Translations under genes and position numbers: made by a program
The notes under the pieces: model-generated
Seen by the model: only the letters and a program-made list of their open reading frames with translations
Told to the model about the DNA's origin: nothing
Database searches by the model: none
In this document: positions 33,288 to 42,444 of the stretch, one piece after another
Position numbering within the stretch: position 1 is the stretch's first letter
Layout of the letters: every line of letters begins with the position of its first letter
From: an uncultured Myxococcales bacterium
GTDB taxonomy: Bacteria > Myxococcota_A > Polyangia > Polyangiales > Polyangiaceae
Assembly (NCBI GenBank): GCA_937902985.1
Contig: CALFNG010000476.1
Span: forward strand, 1-58,819
Direction of reading: 5' to 3'
DNA: 58,819 nt

Positions 33288-34547
33288 ATGCCTTTTAACC
33301 GGGGCATGCGGTGTTTGTGGGCGGTGGTCGGGGCTCTGCTCGCGCCTGCCCTGGCCTGCGCCTGCTCGGGCGGCACGACCGTCTCCGTGCCGTCGGGCGT
33401 TACCGAGCAATACACCGACGAGTTCCTGATCGACGTGGCCCGAAGGGTCATCGTGCTCACCGTCGACGACGGGCCGGGCGCCGACTCGGCGGCCATCCGG
33501 CAGACGACGAAGACACTCTTGCGAACGACGTTCGAGGAGCGATTCGCCGTGGGCAGCAGGGCAGGGCTGGAGTCGGACTGGGCGCGCGCCGACATGCGCG
33601 TCGTAATCGTACATCCGTCGGTCGGCGGCTCCGCGCGCGCCGTGGGGCCGAGCGACGATCCGGCGCTCGCGGTCGTCAGCGACCACGCGTCGACCGCCGC
33701 CATCGACGTGATGGCCGACGAGGCGGGTCGCACGATCGACGCCGCGGTGGCACCGGCCGGCGCGCCCTATCCGCTGCTCGACGCGACCGTACAGACGATC
33801 GGGCTCGTCACCGGCGCGCGTGCCCCCGAAGACGCGCACGAGGCCGCGCTGGTCGCGTCGCTCGGAACGCCCGAAATCGTCGGCTTCGTCGTCGCCACGG
33901 CACGGGACGACGACGGTACCACCGCCGTCCGTGGAGACGTGGCGAGGACTACCCCTGTGTGGTTCGATGACGAGGCCATCTTCGCGCCGGGGGCGGGGGC
34001 CGACGCGCCCTGCTCTGGAGACCTCGTGCTGCCAGAGCGTCTCGCCGCCTGGAGCAGGGCGCTCCAGGCCGCGCGCGTGTACACGGAAGCCTACGACACG
34101 ACGTGCCAGGACGACGTTTCCCGGCTCGCCCAGTCCGGGTTCCTCGGCGCGATCGTCGACGACGGTTTCCACTCTTGCTTTCCGGCCCCGATCGCGCACG
34201 ACGCCGACGGAGCAGGGGTGTGCGTGGTCGCGGTGACGATGTTCGACGGCGCCTCCTGCTCGAGCCATCCCGGCATGCTCGATCCTCGAGACCCCGACGG
34301 CGTGCGCCGACCGCGCACCGCCGCGGACGCGACCGGACCCACGCGCGTCTGCGAGATCCAGGCGCTCGCGGGAGAACGAGCCGCGGCGTGCCGCGAGTCG
34401 AACGCCTGCACCGGATGCGGCGCCGGCTGGTGCGACTTCACGGCAGACCGCAGGTGCGGCGCGGTCGGCGCTCTTCGTATCGTTCACGGGGCGGTGCCCC
34501 CGGGGAGGGCGACGCTCGACGTGACGTGCGATCTGGCGCCCCGGTAG
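33288..34547 (+). CDS. Cys-rich lipoprotein of unknown function
   Basis: About 419 residues (ATG 33288) or 413 (ATG 33306, just before the hydrophobic run). The signal peptide LWAVVGALLAPALACAC ends in a lipobox-like stretch followed by SGG, so it is likely a lipoprotein. The N-terminal half has a VWA/Rossmann-like beginning: RRVIVLTVDDGPGADSAAIR followed by ADMRVVIVHPSVGG. The C-terminal 150 residues have about 13 Cys (for example ACRESNACTGCGAGWC), probably several disulfides. No enzyme family is recognised. Related proteins with a VWA-like start and a Cys-rich end are frequent in Polyangia. It stands alone: 168 bp to the divergent STAS-like gene and 248 bp to the rhodanese. Confidence 0.75.
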   Translation: MPFNRGMRCLWAVVGALLAPALACACSGGTTVSVPSGVTEQYTDEFLIDVARRVIVLTVDDGPGADSAAIRQTTKTLLRTTFEERFAVGSRAGLESDWARADMRVVIVHPSVGGSARAVGPSDDPALAVVSDHASTAAIDVMADEAGRTIDAAVAPAGAPYPLLDATVQTIGLVTGARAPEDAHEAALVASLGTPEIVGFVVATARDDDGTTAVRGDVARTTPVWFDDEAIFAPGAGADAPCSGDLVLPERLAAWSRALQAARVYTEAYDTTCQDDVSRLAQSGFLGAIVDDGFHSCFPAPIAHDADGAGVCVVAVTMFDGASCSSHPGMLDPRDPDGVRRPRTAADATGPTRVCEIQALAGERAAACRESNACTGCGAGWCDFTADRRCGAVGALRIVHGAVPPGRATLDVTCDLAPR

Positions 34548-34795
34548 GCGCCTTCGAGTCGAGCGACGCGTTCTCCGCGAGGACAGAGATGCGTTCTCGG
34601 CTGGAGGAGAGAGCGCGCCGCGTCGGCGCGAAAGCTACGGGGCTTGTCGCCGGCGGCGACCGCTCAGGAGGTACGTCGCCGCGCGCAACTGGAAGAGAGG
34701 ATCCGCCGAAGGCTCGATGCCGTCCACGCGCGGAATGGGATCGAAGATGAGCGTCTTCTGCGTCGCCGCGCTGTCGGGCAGCATGCGTCGCCGCG

Positions 34796-35137
34796 CTACT
34801 TGCCGTCGACCCAGCTGCCTTCGAGCGGCAGACCGGCTTCTTCCCAGTCGGAGACGCCGCCGGCATAACGCCGCACGTTCGTGAAGCCGTGATCCTCGAG
34901 AAGGTGGTACGAAACGATGCTCTTCCGGCAGGGGGGATTGGAGCAGTAGACGACGATCTCGTCGTTCTTCCCGAGAGACCCGAGCATGGCTTCCGGCGTC
35001 TCGAAGTGAATCGAGCCGGGGATGCGCTTGCGCTGAAAATCCCAGTCGCTGAGAGACATGACGAGCTTGAAATCATCATGCCGTTCGAGCTTCCGGCGAA
35101 GCTCTTCTCGATCGATGGTGCGCACGTCGTCGTTCAT
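34796..35137 (-). CDS. Single-domain rhodanese-like protein
   Basis: A 113-residue protein matching a stand-alone rhodanese: IDREELRRKLE, a CDC25-like entry VMSLSDWDFQRKRIPGSIHF, and the catalytic loop VVYCSNPPCRKS with Cys65. It ends in YAGGVSDWEEAGLPLEG. Rhodaneses move sulfane sulfur to acceptors such as cyanide or thiols, or act as sulfur carriers. The loop is of the CxNxxCxxS type, seen in many bacterial members. There is no signal peptide, so it should be cytoplasmic. It lies 103 bp downstream of the FIST gene on the same strand but is probably not part of that signalling set. Confidence 0.88.
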   Translation of the reverse strand: MNDDVRTIDREELRRKLERHDDFKLVMSLSDWDFQRKRIPGSIHFETPEAMLGSLGKNDEIVVYCSNPPCRKSIVSYHLLEDHGFTNVRRYAGGVSDWEEAGLPLEGSWVDGK

Positions 35138-35240
35138 GGCTTGCTCCGCGGGTCCCGGGCCGCTCGCTCGCCCGAGCGCGTGTTCAACCTCCGGAGACCA
35201 ATAGCGTGGCGAAGGAGGACGTGCACGCCGGGCATGAGCG

Positions 35241-36377
35241 TCAGACTTCGGAGAGGGTCGTCACCGTCATGGTCTGGTTGTGCAGGTCCGCGCATTCTCC
35301 CTCTGCGAAGGGCGAGATCTCCCCGTACGAGTAGTAGCCGACGAGCTTGGACCGCGGCGGCATCGCGTCGCTGGTCGCCTCGACCTCCTCTTCGGTACGC
35401 TCCCCGAGGACGAGACGTCGACCGACGCAGCTGATGGCGACCGTGAGGCTTTCTCCGCTCACGTCGGTGGCGGCGCTCTGACCCGCCGCCGACGCGCCCT
35501 CGATCAGGCGATCGAAGTTCGCGTGCATGAGCTGGGCGAGGGACCCCTGGGGGACGTCGCCGGCGAAGGTCATCGATCGCTTCGACGGATCGACGGAGAG
35601 CACGGTCCGCGTGAGGGTCTTCCGATCCGACGACCGGGCACGGAGCGCGAGCGGGAAGAGGAGCGCGGTCGCGGGAAGGCCAGAGGCCCGCTCCCCGAGA
35701 TACATCTCGTACAGATCGAGCGCCGGCTGGCCGTCGAGCTCGTAAAGCACGTTGCCCGACGAGCGCGTGATCTCTCGCTCCGGGCCAAAGATGTCCCATC
35801 CGCCGCGCGAGCCGTGCCCTACGCGGACGGCGTCGCCATAAAACCCGACCGCAGTCACGGTGCGTTCCGCTGGCCGTCCTTCCGCGAGGACCCAGGTGCG
35901 CTGGAAGCGGTCGCCGTCGGCGGCGAGCCCTCCCGTCACGACGACCGACGGAGGGAGCACGGCGTGGACTCCGCGCAGGAGCTTGCTGCCGTTCACGGAG
36001 ATCCCGTCCGAGAGAACGAAGACGGCGCGCAGATCGGGAGCGGCGAGCGCCCTCGCGATCGTCTCGCCGGCTGACGCCGACGACTCGCCGTCGACGACGG
36101 GCGCGGTGGCGACGCGCAGCCTCGTCCTGTCGAACCGTGCAACGGCGATCGACAGGGTACCGTCGCGGATGCGGCGCCCTTCGATCTCGCCCGCCGACGA
36201 GCAGCCGGCGATCTTCGCGCCGGGATAAGCCTTGACGAGGGCTTCGATGACGCCCGGGTCTCGAAAGTACGCGGGGGCGCCGAAGATCAGCACCAGCGTC
36301 TCGGGGCCGTCGCGGGTCGCCGGGCCGCCGTTCGACCACCCCGTCGGGCCATCGTACACGAATGTATCTACCTTCAT
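35241..36377 (-). CDS. FIST-domain sensor protein
   Basis: A 378-residue protein from ATG 36375-36377 with a GGGGGG ribosome site 5-10 nt upstream. FIST_N spans about residues 20-215: ETLVLIFGAPAYFRDP, KIAGCSSAGEIEGRRI, AVFVLSDGISVNGSKLL and VVTGGLAADGDRF. FIST_C follows: LLFPLALRAR, SLAQLMHANFDRLIEGA, ISCVGRRLVLGERTEEEVEA and YYSYGEISPF. FIST domains are predicted ligand sensors and are often joined or adjacent to histidine kinases and regulators. The neighbours here, PAS kinases and REC proteins on the same strand, fit that. No output domain is present, so it likely reports to one of them. It is 88 bp from the upstream kinase and may have its own promoter. Confidence 0.88.
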   Translation of the reverse strand: MKVDTFVYDGPTGWSNGGPATRDGPETLVLIFGAPAYFRDPGVIEALVKAYPGAKIAGCSSAGEIEGRRIRDGTLSIAVARFDRTRLRVATAPVVDGESSASAGETIARALAAPDLRAVFVLSDGISVNGSKLLRGVHAVLPPSVVVTGGLAADGDRFQRTWVLAEGRPAERTVTAVGFYGDAVRVGHGSRGGWDIFGPEREITRSSGNVLYELDGQPALDLYEMYLGERASGLPATALLFPLALRARSSDRKTLTRTVLSVDPSKRSMTFAGDVPQGSLAQLMHANFDRLIEGASAAGQSAATDVSGESLTVAISCVGRRLVLGERTEEEVEATSDAMPPRSKLVGYYSYGEISPFAEGECADLHNQTMTVTTLSEV

Positions 36378-36465
36378 CGTTCCCCCCTCTTGGACAAGAA
36401 TACAGACGCCGCGCGAGAGCGTCGGCGGCCGTCTTGGCGTCGCGCGGCGTGGCGCAATCCCGGCC

Positions 36466-37731
36466 TCATCGTGGTCCTTTTCCGACGATGGGCAGGCGAA
36501 CGAAGAACGTCGTTCCCACGCCCACCGTCGTCTCGAACCTGAGTTCCCCACCATGCACGTCCTTGACGACGGCCCACGCGAGCGCGAGCCCCTGCCCGAT
36601 GCCGCTGCCGACCTCCTTCGTCGTGAAGAACGGGTCGAAGACGCGCTGAGCGATGGTCTCGGGGATCCCGGTCCCGGTGTCGGTGACGGCGATGACGACG
36701 CCCTCGCCGTCGAGCCGGGTTCTCACGCGGATGGTGCCCTTGCGGTCGCTCCCGTTCGCAGCGCCCTTGATCGCGTGGGCGGCGTTCGCGACGAGGTCGA
36801 GGAGCACCTTCTGGATGTCGTCCGGGTAGCACGTGACGAGGGGCAGCTCGCCAAGCTCGGTCTCCAGCTCGGCGAGCTTCTCGTATTCGCCACGGGCCGT
36901 CGCCATCGCGCTCTCGATGGTGCGATTCAGGTCCACGGCGACCATCGCTTGCCGGGTGGGCCGGGCGAACTCGTTCAGGGAACGGACAATCGCCACGACG
37001 CGATCGAGGCCCTTGAAGCACCGGTCGAAGGCCTTGGGAATCGCGGCGAACAGGTAGGGCAGGTCGGCCTCTTCGCGGGCCTCTGCGGCGGCGGCGATCG
37101 CGCCCTCGAGCTCCGGCGCGCCGGCACCCCCGCCCCTCAGGGCCTCGAGGATCCGGAGCTTCTCGACGACCCCGAAGACATCGCCGATGGCCTCCCGGAG
37201 GAACTCGATGCTGTCGGTCACGAACTGAACGGGGGTGTTGACCTCGTGCGCGATACCCGCCGCGAGGACCACGACGGCGGCCAGTCGCTGGGAGATCGCG
37301 AGCTCGGCCTGCATCCGTCTGAGGTCGGTCACGTCCTGCGCGATGATGACGGCGCCGACGACTCGACCCTCGATCCGCATGGCGCCCATCTGAGCCGAAA
37401 AGACGACCCTGACGCCGTTGGGCCCGAGGGCGACGGTCTCGTAGGTCTGCGAGGTCCCGGTCTCGAGGACGGCGCGGAAGCGCTCCTTCATCGCGTCGTG
37501 CTGCTCTGGCTGAATGTGGTCGAGCCAGAAGGACCCGACGATGTCCTCCTTCTTGAGGTGCGGCAGCACCTGGTTGATGAACTGGATCGCGCCGTTCTCG
37601 TCGACCGCGAGAATGTACGCCGGCGCGTGTTCGAGCAAGGCTTCGAGCTGACTGCGCACGACGCGCGCCGACGCTTCCGCGCGCAGCCGGGTGCGGACCC
37701 GGGCGCGAGCGTTCATCATTCTCTTCTTCAT
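36466..37731 (-). CDS. PAS-domain sensor histidine kinase
   Basis: A 421-residue soluble kinase. One PAS domain lies at about 25-135 (LLEHAPAYILAVDENGAIQF). A short linker leads to the phosphoacceptor helix AAGIAHEVNTPVQFVTDS with His162. The HATPase domain has the N-box LVANAAHAI (N316), DTGTGIPE (351-358), FDPFFTTKE and GIGQGLALAW. The N-terminus is basic and not membrane-spanning, so it senses inside the cell. It begins 20 bp after the REC/HD regulator and probably shares its transcript. The same H-box family (HExNTPVQFVxDS) appears in the larger kinase at 40102-41901, so the two are paralogues. Confidence 0.92.
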   Translation of the reverse strand: MKKRMMNARARVRTRLRAEASARVVRSQLEALLEHAPAYILAVDENGAIQFINQVLPHLKKEDIVGSFWLDHIQPEQHDAMKERFRAVLETGTSQTYETVALGPNGVRVVFSAQMGAMRIEGRVVGAVIIAQDVTDLRRMQAELAISQRLAAVVVLAAGIAHEVNTPVQFVTDSIEFLREAIGDVFGVVEKLRILEALRGGGAGAPELEGAIAAAAEAREEADLPYLFAAIPKAFDRCFKGLDRVVAIVRSLNEFARPTRQAMVAVDLNRTIESAMATARGEYEKLAELETELGELPLVTCYPDDIQKVLLDLVANAAHAIKGAANGSDRKGTIRVRTRLDGEGVVIAVTDTGTGIPETIAQRVFDPFFTTKEVGSGIGQGLALAWAVVKDVHGGELRFETTVGVGTTFFVRLPIVGKGPR

Positions 37732-37751
37732 CGGTATGGCCTCGCGAGCCT

Positions 37752-38912
37752 CTACTCCGCGGGCGGTCCGCGCTTCTTGAGGACGACGCGGACCGGCTCG
37801 CGCACGGCACCGACGGGGAGGTTACGAAACCGCTCCACGAGGCCGGCGGTCGACTCCTGTCCCCGCGCGACGAGGAGCGTACCCGTGCGCATCCGGACGT
37901 CTTCCAGGAAGACCATCTCCGCGCGTACCAGCCGGATGGGCAGCTCCAGGACCTCGGCCTCGCGCTCTCGACTGCCGAGCATCGCCGCGAAGAGCTCGAG
38001 GAGCTCGTGATCGTAGCGATCGCGCCGGCCGCGCAGCGTGTCGAGGGCCAGCGGGGTGGAGAGCCCCCCGGCCTCGAGCCAGTCGAAGTCGCACACGACG
38101 CCGAGGACCCGGGCCCCCAGCGGGATGTCCTTGCCACGCGGACCGGACGGCCGGGGGCCCCCGGCGAACGGCGTCGTTCGATGGGTCAGCGCGGCGCGCA
38201 CGAGATCGAGGCGCGGAATGCCAGCCATGAACTGCTCGGCGAGCTGAGGAAGCCGGGCTGCCGCGGCGTCCTCCTCCGGCGTGAGCGGCTTTCCGCGCCG
38301 GAGCTTGTCGAGCGTCTCGGGCGCGAGCGAGATGTACCCCAGCTGCGACAGCATCGCCGCCACCTCGATGGACCAGATCTGCGCCCCCGGGACCTTCGAG
38401 GCCAGCTCCGCCGCATAGCGCTGGATGCGGGTGACCTGGCCGAAGGCAACCGGATCGGCGAGCGCCAGGACTTCCATGAGCATCTGGATGCAGCCGCGCA
38501 GCGTCTGCTCGAGGAGGACGCGCTCGGAGGTCACGAGGCGATGCTGCTCGACGGCGGCCTCGACCGCCGCGAGCAGGGTATGAGGCGGGCACGGCTTGGT
38601 CATGAAGCGGAAGATCTGCCCTTCGTTGATCGCCGCGATGGCCGCATCGACCTCCGCGTGGCCCGTGAGGAGCAGCCGGATCGCGTCCGGCGTCGTCGCG
38701 CGCGCCCTGGCGAGAAACGCGGCGCCGCTCATGCCCGGCATGCGCATATCCGAGATCACGACGGCGATCGTGGAGTCGTGAGCGAGCGCCTCGAGCCCCG
38801 CCTTGCCGCTCTCGGCGGTGAGCACTTCGAAGCCGCGGCGGAGGGTCAGCGCCAGACCCTCGAGGACGCCGGGCTCGTCGTCGACGCACAATACGCGTGG
38901 TTTGGTCGCCAT
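37752..38912 (-). CDS. Response regulator: REC plus degenerate HD-GYP-like domain
   Basis: A 386-residue protein from ATG 38910-38912, with GGGGGAGGG 5 nt upstream. REC covers residues 5-120: VLCVDDEPGVLEGL, the phospho-acceptor D55 in VISDMRMPG, and RFMTKPCPPH. The C-terminal 230 residues align by pattern with HD-GYP output domains: a helix before AAMLSQLGYISLAPETLDKL, then ALTHRTTPFAG and IPLGARVLGVVCDFDWL. However, the metal-binding HD pair reads SQ and the GYP loop is lost, so it should not hydrolyse cyclic-di-GMP. It may work as a protein-interaction output. It is 2 nt from the REC-HDOD gene upstream and 20 bp from the kinase downstream. Confidence 0.87.
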   Translation of the reverse strand: MATKPRVLCVDDEPGVLEGLALTLRRGFEVLTAESGKAGLEALAHDSTIAVVISDMRMPGMSGAAFLARARATTPDAIRLLLTGHAEVDAAIAAINEGQIFRFMTKPCPPHTLLAAVEAAVEQHRLVTSERVLLEQTLRGCIQMLMEVLALADPVAFGQVTRIQRYAAELASKVPGAQIWSIEVAAMLSQLGYISLAPETLDKLRRGKPLTPEEDAAAARLPQLAEQFMAGIPRLDLVRAALTHRTTPFAGGPRPSGPRGKDIPLGARVLGVVCDFDWLEAGGLSTPLALDTLRGRRDRYDHELLELFAAMLGSREREAEVLELPIRLVRAEMVFLEDVRMRTGTLLVARGQESTAGLVERFRNLPVGAVREPVRVVLKKRGPPAE

Positions 38913-38914
38913 GG

Positions 38915-40105
38915 TCACCCTCCCCCTTCGTCCCGCGTTCGCCGCGCGGCGTCCTGCCATTCCGGAAGCTTTCCGAGGAGGCCGAGCTTCTCGATGTGAG
39001 CGCGGTCGACCGGCGCATCCGCGGGCGCTTCGTCGCCTTCGCTCTCGGTCACGAGGCTCTCGGCGACGTGGACCGCCGTGGTCGCGTCGAACGAGCAGCT
39101 CCCGACGCGCTGCGGCTCGTGGTGCCCCGCGACCGCCTCGACGATCGCCAACGGCACCCCCCAGGAGCCCAGAATATAGGCGCCGGCCTCCGCATGCGTG
39201 ACTCCGAGGCGCTCGCGCTCGACGACGTAGCTCGGGACCGCGCGTTCCAGGGCCGCCGCGGTGACGGAGGCGAAGGCGGCAGGGTCAGCGAGCTTCAGAA
39301 CGATGCGTCCCACGTCGTGGAGCATGCCGGCCATGAACGCGTCGCTCCCGCCCTGAGACGGAGAGATCGCGCGCGCGACGCGGGCGACGAGCACCGAGTG
39401 CCTCTGCATGGTCGCCAGCGAGCCGCCGCTCGCGTCCATGGCCTCGGCGGCAGCGAAGATCTGTGCGCCTAGAACCAGCGACTTCACGAGATCGATGCCG
39501 AGGTAGGTGATCGCTTCCCGCATCGCCGAGACCCGCCGCGGGAGCCCGAAGAACGCCGAGTTGACGAGCTGAAGAAGCTTGAGGCACATCGCCGGGTCCT
39601 GCTCGACCACGCCGACCACGTCGTCGATCGACGGGGCGTCTCGGGCGAGGACGTCGGTCAGGGCCACGTAGGTCGTCGACAGCGACGGGAGCTTCTCGAC
39701 GCGGCCGATGATCCGCTGGAGCGCGCCGTCGGTCATCATCGTCTGCAACGCGCACGCGCGCGTGATGACGTCGCGCAGCGCCTCGGCATCGCACGGCTTG
39801 CCGAGAAACTGGTGCGCCACGGGGAGGGCGCGCAGGACGGCCTCGCGCTCGGCGTGACCCGAGAGCACGATGCGGATGGTCTCCGGATGGGTCTCCTTCA
39901 CGTGCCGAAGGAGCGTGGCGCCGTCGACCCCGGGCATGCGCATGTCGGTCACGACGACGTCGAACGCGGCGTGTTCGCATTCGGCGATCCCCGCCGCGCC
40001 GCCGAGCGCGAAGACCATGTCCCATTCGCGGCGCTGCTTGCGGAGCCGGTCGCGAAGGCCCTCGAGCACGGCGATCTCGTCGTCGACGAACAGGATGCGC
40101 TTCAT
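38915..40105 (-). CDS. Response regulator with HDOD output domain
   Basis: A 396-residue protein. REC at 1-120 has ILFVDDEIAVLEGL and phospho-acceptor D54 in VVTDMRMPG, followed by QFLGKPCDAEAL. The HDOD domain runs from about 130 to 330: KLPSLSTTYVALTDVLARDA, VVEQDPAMCLKLLQLVNSAF and MREAITYLGIDLVKSLVLG. A further helical part contains AGMLHDVGRIVLKL and GAYILGSWGVP, which keeps an HD-like pair. HDOD proteins act in signalling and gene control without a known reaction. The start overlaps the stop of the upstream kinase by 4 nt, so kinase and regulator are probably translationally coupled and functionally paired. Confidence 0.91.
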   Translation of the reverse strand: MKRILFVDDEIAVLEGLRDRLRKQRREWDMVFALGGAAGIAECEHAAFDVVVTDMRMPGVDGATLLRHVKETHPETIRIVLSGHAEREAVLRALPVAHQFLGKPCDAEALRDVITRACALQTMMTDGALQRIIGRVEKLPSLSTTYVALTDVLARDAPSIDDVVGVVEQDPAMCLKLLQLVNSAFFGLPRRVSAMREAITYLGIDLVKSLVLGAQIFAAAEAMDASGGSLATMQRHSVLVARVARAISPSQGGSDAFMAGMLHDVGRIVLKLADPAAFASVTAAALERAVPSYVVERERLGVTHAEAGAYILGSWGVPLAIVEAVAGHHEPQRVGSCSFDATTAVHVAESLVTESEGDEAPADAPVDRAHIEKLGLLGKLPEWQDAARRTRDEGGG

Positions 40106-41901
40106 GCGACGGCCGACCCGTCGGCATGCGGCTCGATCGGCAACCGGATCACGAACGTCGTTCCGCGGCCCACCTCGGTCTTGAACGTCAGCTCCCCTTC
40201 GTGCTTGTCGACGATCACGGCGCGGGCGATGGCGAGACCCTGTCCCGTCCCCTGGCCGACCTCCTTCGTCGTGAAGAAGGGGTCGAAGACCCGGTGGCGG
40301 ACCGCCTCCGGGATGCCGCTTCCGGTGTCGGTGAACGAGACGAAGACCGAGTCGCCCTCTCGCCAGGTCCGGACGGTGATTCGCCCCTTGACCTCGGTGC
40401 CCGCCACGACGTCCCCGATGGCGTGCGCGGCGTTGACGAGGATGTTGAGGAAGACCTGATTCAGCTCTCCGATGTGGCAGACGATGGGCGGGAGCTCGCC
40501 GAACTCGGTCTCGACATCCGCGACGTACTTGTACTCGTTGCGCGCGATCGTGAGCGTCGTGCGGATCGCGTAGTTCAGATCCGCGGGGGACTTGTCCTTC
40601 TGGTCGGGGTGCGCGAACGCCTTCATCCCGAGAACGAGCGTCGCCACCCGCTGCAGGCCGTCGAGCGCCCGGTCGAGCGCCTTGGGAAGCTGCTCGGCGA
40701 CATAGTCGAGGTCCGCCGCCTCCTCGGCCGCTACGAGCTCCACCGCCAGGTCGGGCAGCGATGCGGCGGCGGCGACGCGGAAGGCGCGGTACCGCGCGAG
40801 CACGCCGAGGAGCTCGGCCACCGCGTCGCGGGCGAAGTGGACGCTGTCGCTCACGAACTGCACCGGCGTATTGATCTCGTGCGCGATGCCCGACGCCAGC
40901 TGGCCTACGGCCTCGAGCTTCTGCGCCTGCCTCAGCGAGAGCTCGAGGTGCTTGCGCGCCGTGATGTTCTCGACGACGCCGATCGCGAAGCTCGGCAGGC
41001 GATCACGATCGCGCACGAACGAGACCGTCTGCATCGCCCAGACCGTCGAGCCGTCGAGACGCGCGTAGCGGCGCTCGACCTGGGTGCCGCCGCCCTCGGA
41101 GAGCTTGTTCTTCTCGAAACCCTCACGCGCGTTCACCGCTTCGTCGGAGTGCATGTACGCGAAGATGCTTTGCCCGACGAGAGACAGCCGGTCGCGGCCG
41201 AGCATCTCGCTCAGCGTCCGGTTGCAATCGGCGATGTGGCCGTCGAGATCGAGACGCACCATCCCGAGGCCGGCCGACTCGAAGATGGCGCGGAACGTCG
41301 ATTCGCTCTCGCGCAGCGCTTCGGCCTCGGCCTTGCGCTTCCGGATGTCGCTGAAGTTGATGACGCCGCCATCGTCGGAGGGGGCGGCGTTGATCGGGGT
41401 GAGCGCGAACGACACCGGGAGCCAGGCGCGCTCGCGCGTCATGAAGCGCGCGTCGTCGTGGCGGCAGGGTTCGCCCGAGCGGATCGCGGCTCTCAGCTGC
41501 AGCAGCGGACCTCGCCGCTCCTTCTCGGCCGGCCAGCCCCCGCTGACGACGTCGGCGAAGTCCTTCCCGGCGAGGCCGCCGAGCTCGAATCCGAGCAGCC
41601 GCTCGGCGGCGGGGTTCGCGATCTCGACCTGCCCGTGCTTGTCGAGCACGCACAGGCCATCGGCCATGGACACCACCGTCTGCGACAGGCGATCGCGCTC
41701 GGCCGCCAGCCGCGAGTTGAGCTCCCGCATCTCCCGCGAAGAGATGGAGATCGACCGCTCGAGCATGGTGCGTACTTGATCGGCCTCGACGTACGCCTGG
41801 CTGATGCGCGACAGCAACTCGGGCCACTGGTCCACGTGGACCGGAGCGTCCGGCGTCGCCCCCACTTTGCGGAGTTGCCGCTCGAGCACGGAATGGACCA
41901 A
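40102..41901 (-). CDS. PAS-PAS sensor histidine kinase
   Basis: A 599-residue soluble kinase. A helical/coiled-coil region spans 30-75, PAS 1 about 76-190 (MADGLCVLDKHGQVEIANPA) and PAS 2 about 200-315 (FESAGLGMVRLDLDGHIADC). The phospho-acceptor helix is QLASGIAHEINTPVQFVSDS with His341. The ATPase domain has LVNAAHAIGDVV, DTGSGIPEA, FDPFFTTKEV and GTGQGLAIARAV. No membrane helix is present. It is the first gene of the five-gene minus-strand signalling set, and a possible promoter lies 20-50 bp upstream. Its coupling to the HDOD regulator (4-nt overlap) suggests that regulator is its main partner. Confidence 0.92.
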   Translation of the reverse strand: MVHSVLERQLRKVGATPDAPVHVDQWPELLSRISQAYVEADQVRTMLERSISISSREMRELNSRLAAERDRLSQTVVSMADGLCVLDKHGQVEIANPAAERLLGFELGGLAGKDFADVVSGGWPAEKERRGPLLQLRAAIRSGEPCRHDDARFMTRERAWLPVSFALTPINAAPSDDGGVINFSDIRKRKAEAEALRESESTFRAIFESAGLGMVRLDLDGHIADCNRTLSEMLGRDRLSLVGQSIFAYMHSDEAVNAREGFEKNKLSEGGGTQVERRYARLDGSTVWAMQTVSFVRDRDRLPSFAIGVVENITARKHLELSLRQAQKLEAVGQLASGIAHEINTPVQFVSDSVHFARDAVAELLGVLARYRAFRVAAAASLPDLAVELVAAEEAADLDYVAEQLPKALDRALDGLQRVATLVLGMKAFAHPDQKDKSPADLNYAIRTTLTIARNEYKYVADVETEFGELPPIVCHIGELNQVFLNILVNAAHAIGDVVAGTEVKGRITVRTWREGDSVFVSFTDTGSGIPEAVRHRVFDPFFTTKEVGQGTGQGLAIARAVIVDKHEGELTFKTEVGRGTTFVIRLPIEPHADGSAVA

Positions 41902-41921
41902 GCTCGGAACCCCCTACGTGC

Positions 41922-41950
41922 AGGATGTCCGTGCCCGCGTGGCCTGTCAA
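41922..41950 (-). promoter_or_regulatory. Possible sigma-70-type promoter of the signalling operon
   Basis: On the minus strand a perfect TTGACA (41945-41950) is followed by a 17-bp spacer and CATCCT (41922-41927), which matches the -10 consensus at three of six positions. The start codon is at 41901. The -35 and spacing are good, the -10 weak. Confidence 0.35.
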
Positions 41951-42094
41951 CGCGGCGAATACCGCCTCAGCCCGGCAGCTCCCGCTTCACCGACACACCG
42001 ACGCGAGCACCGCGCTCGACCGCGCGCGCGCCAAGCAGGCCCCTCACCGCCGCACTCATGCCCCCGCTGAGGCCCCCCCCGCCAGCCTCCCGGC

Positions 42095-42403
42095 TCACGG
42101 GCCCGCGGCCACGGCGGGACGGTCCGGCGCCACCCTTTTCGGGAACGTCGCTGCCTCGGTGTAGCCCTTTCCTTCGAGTTCGGCCTCGACGAGCGGGCGC
42201 ATGCGCCGTTCGACCTCGAAGGAGCGGGCGGAGACGTCGAACGGCGCGCCGGGGCTCCCCGCGGGCCGGAACGCGAAACTCCGGAAGTTCGTGAACACGG
42301 CGGGCGACGCGTGCGCGGTTTGAACCTGGCTATTCGAAGGTCCGTTGGAGCTGCAAGCGGTCATCAGTGCCACGAACATCGCGACTGTCGCTATCGCTTT
42401 CAT
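42095..42403 (-). CDS. Short lipoprotein resembling the N-terminal half of DUF4136
   Basis: A 102-residue lipoprotein: signal peptide AIATVAMFVALMTAC with the lipidated Cys at 17, then NFRSFAFRPAGSP, FEVERRMRPLVEAELEGKGY. These match the first half of DUF4136 lipoproteins (the YxTFAF entry and the R-x(2)-V-x(2)-xLxxKGY helix). Full members are nearly twice as long and continue with a PDxxV strand, but here the sequence becomes Pro/Arg/Ala-rich and stops at 42095. So it is either a truncated form or a decayed gene; I did not find the missing half in another frame downstream. The leader carries three tandem octamers next to the ribosome site. Confidence 0.6.
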   Translation of the reverse strand: MKAIATVAMFVALMTACSSNGPSNSQVQTAHASPAVFTNFRSFAFRPAGSPGAPFDVSARSFEVERRMRPLVEAELEGKGYTEAATFPKRVAPDRPAVAAGP

Positions 42404-42416
42404 TGGCGCTCTCCCT

Positions 42417-42440
42417 TGTCGGCTTGTCGGCTTATCGGCT
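42417..42440. repeat. Three tandem 8-bp repeats in the leader of the short lipoprotein gene
   Basis: TGTCGGCT, TGTCGGCT and TATCGGCT lie back to back, directly upstream of the lipoprotein's purine-rich ribosome site (on the minus strand AGCCGA(T/C)A three times, then AGGGAGAG). Slippage here would change the leader length. Confidence 0.7.
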
Positions 42441-42444
42441 CACA

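Noticed and set aside
38105..38500. Active HD-GYP phosphodiesterase in the 386-residue regulator
   Set aside because: The HD pair is replaced by SQ and no GYP loop is visible, so hydrolysis is not supported.
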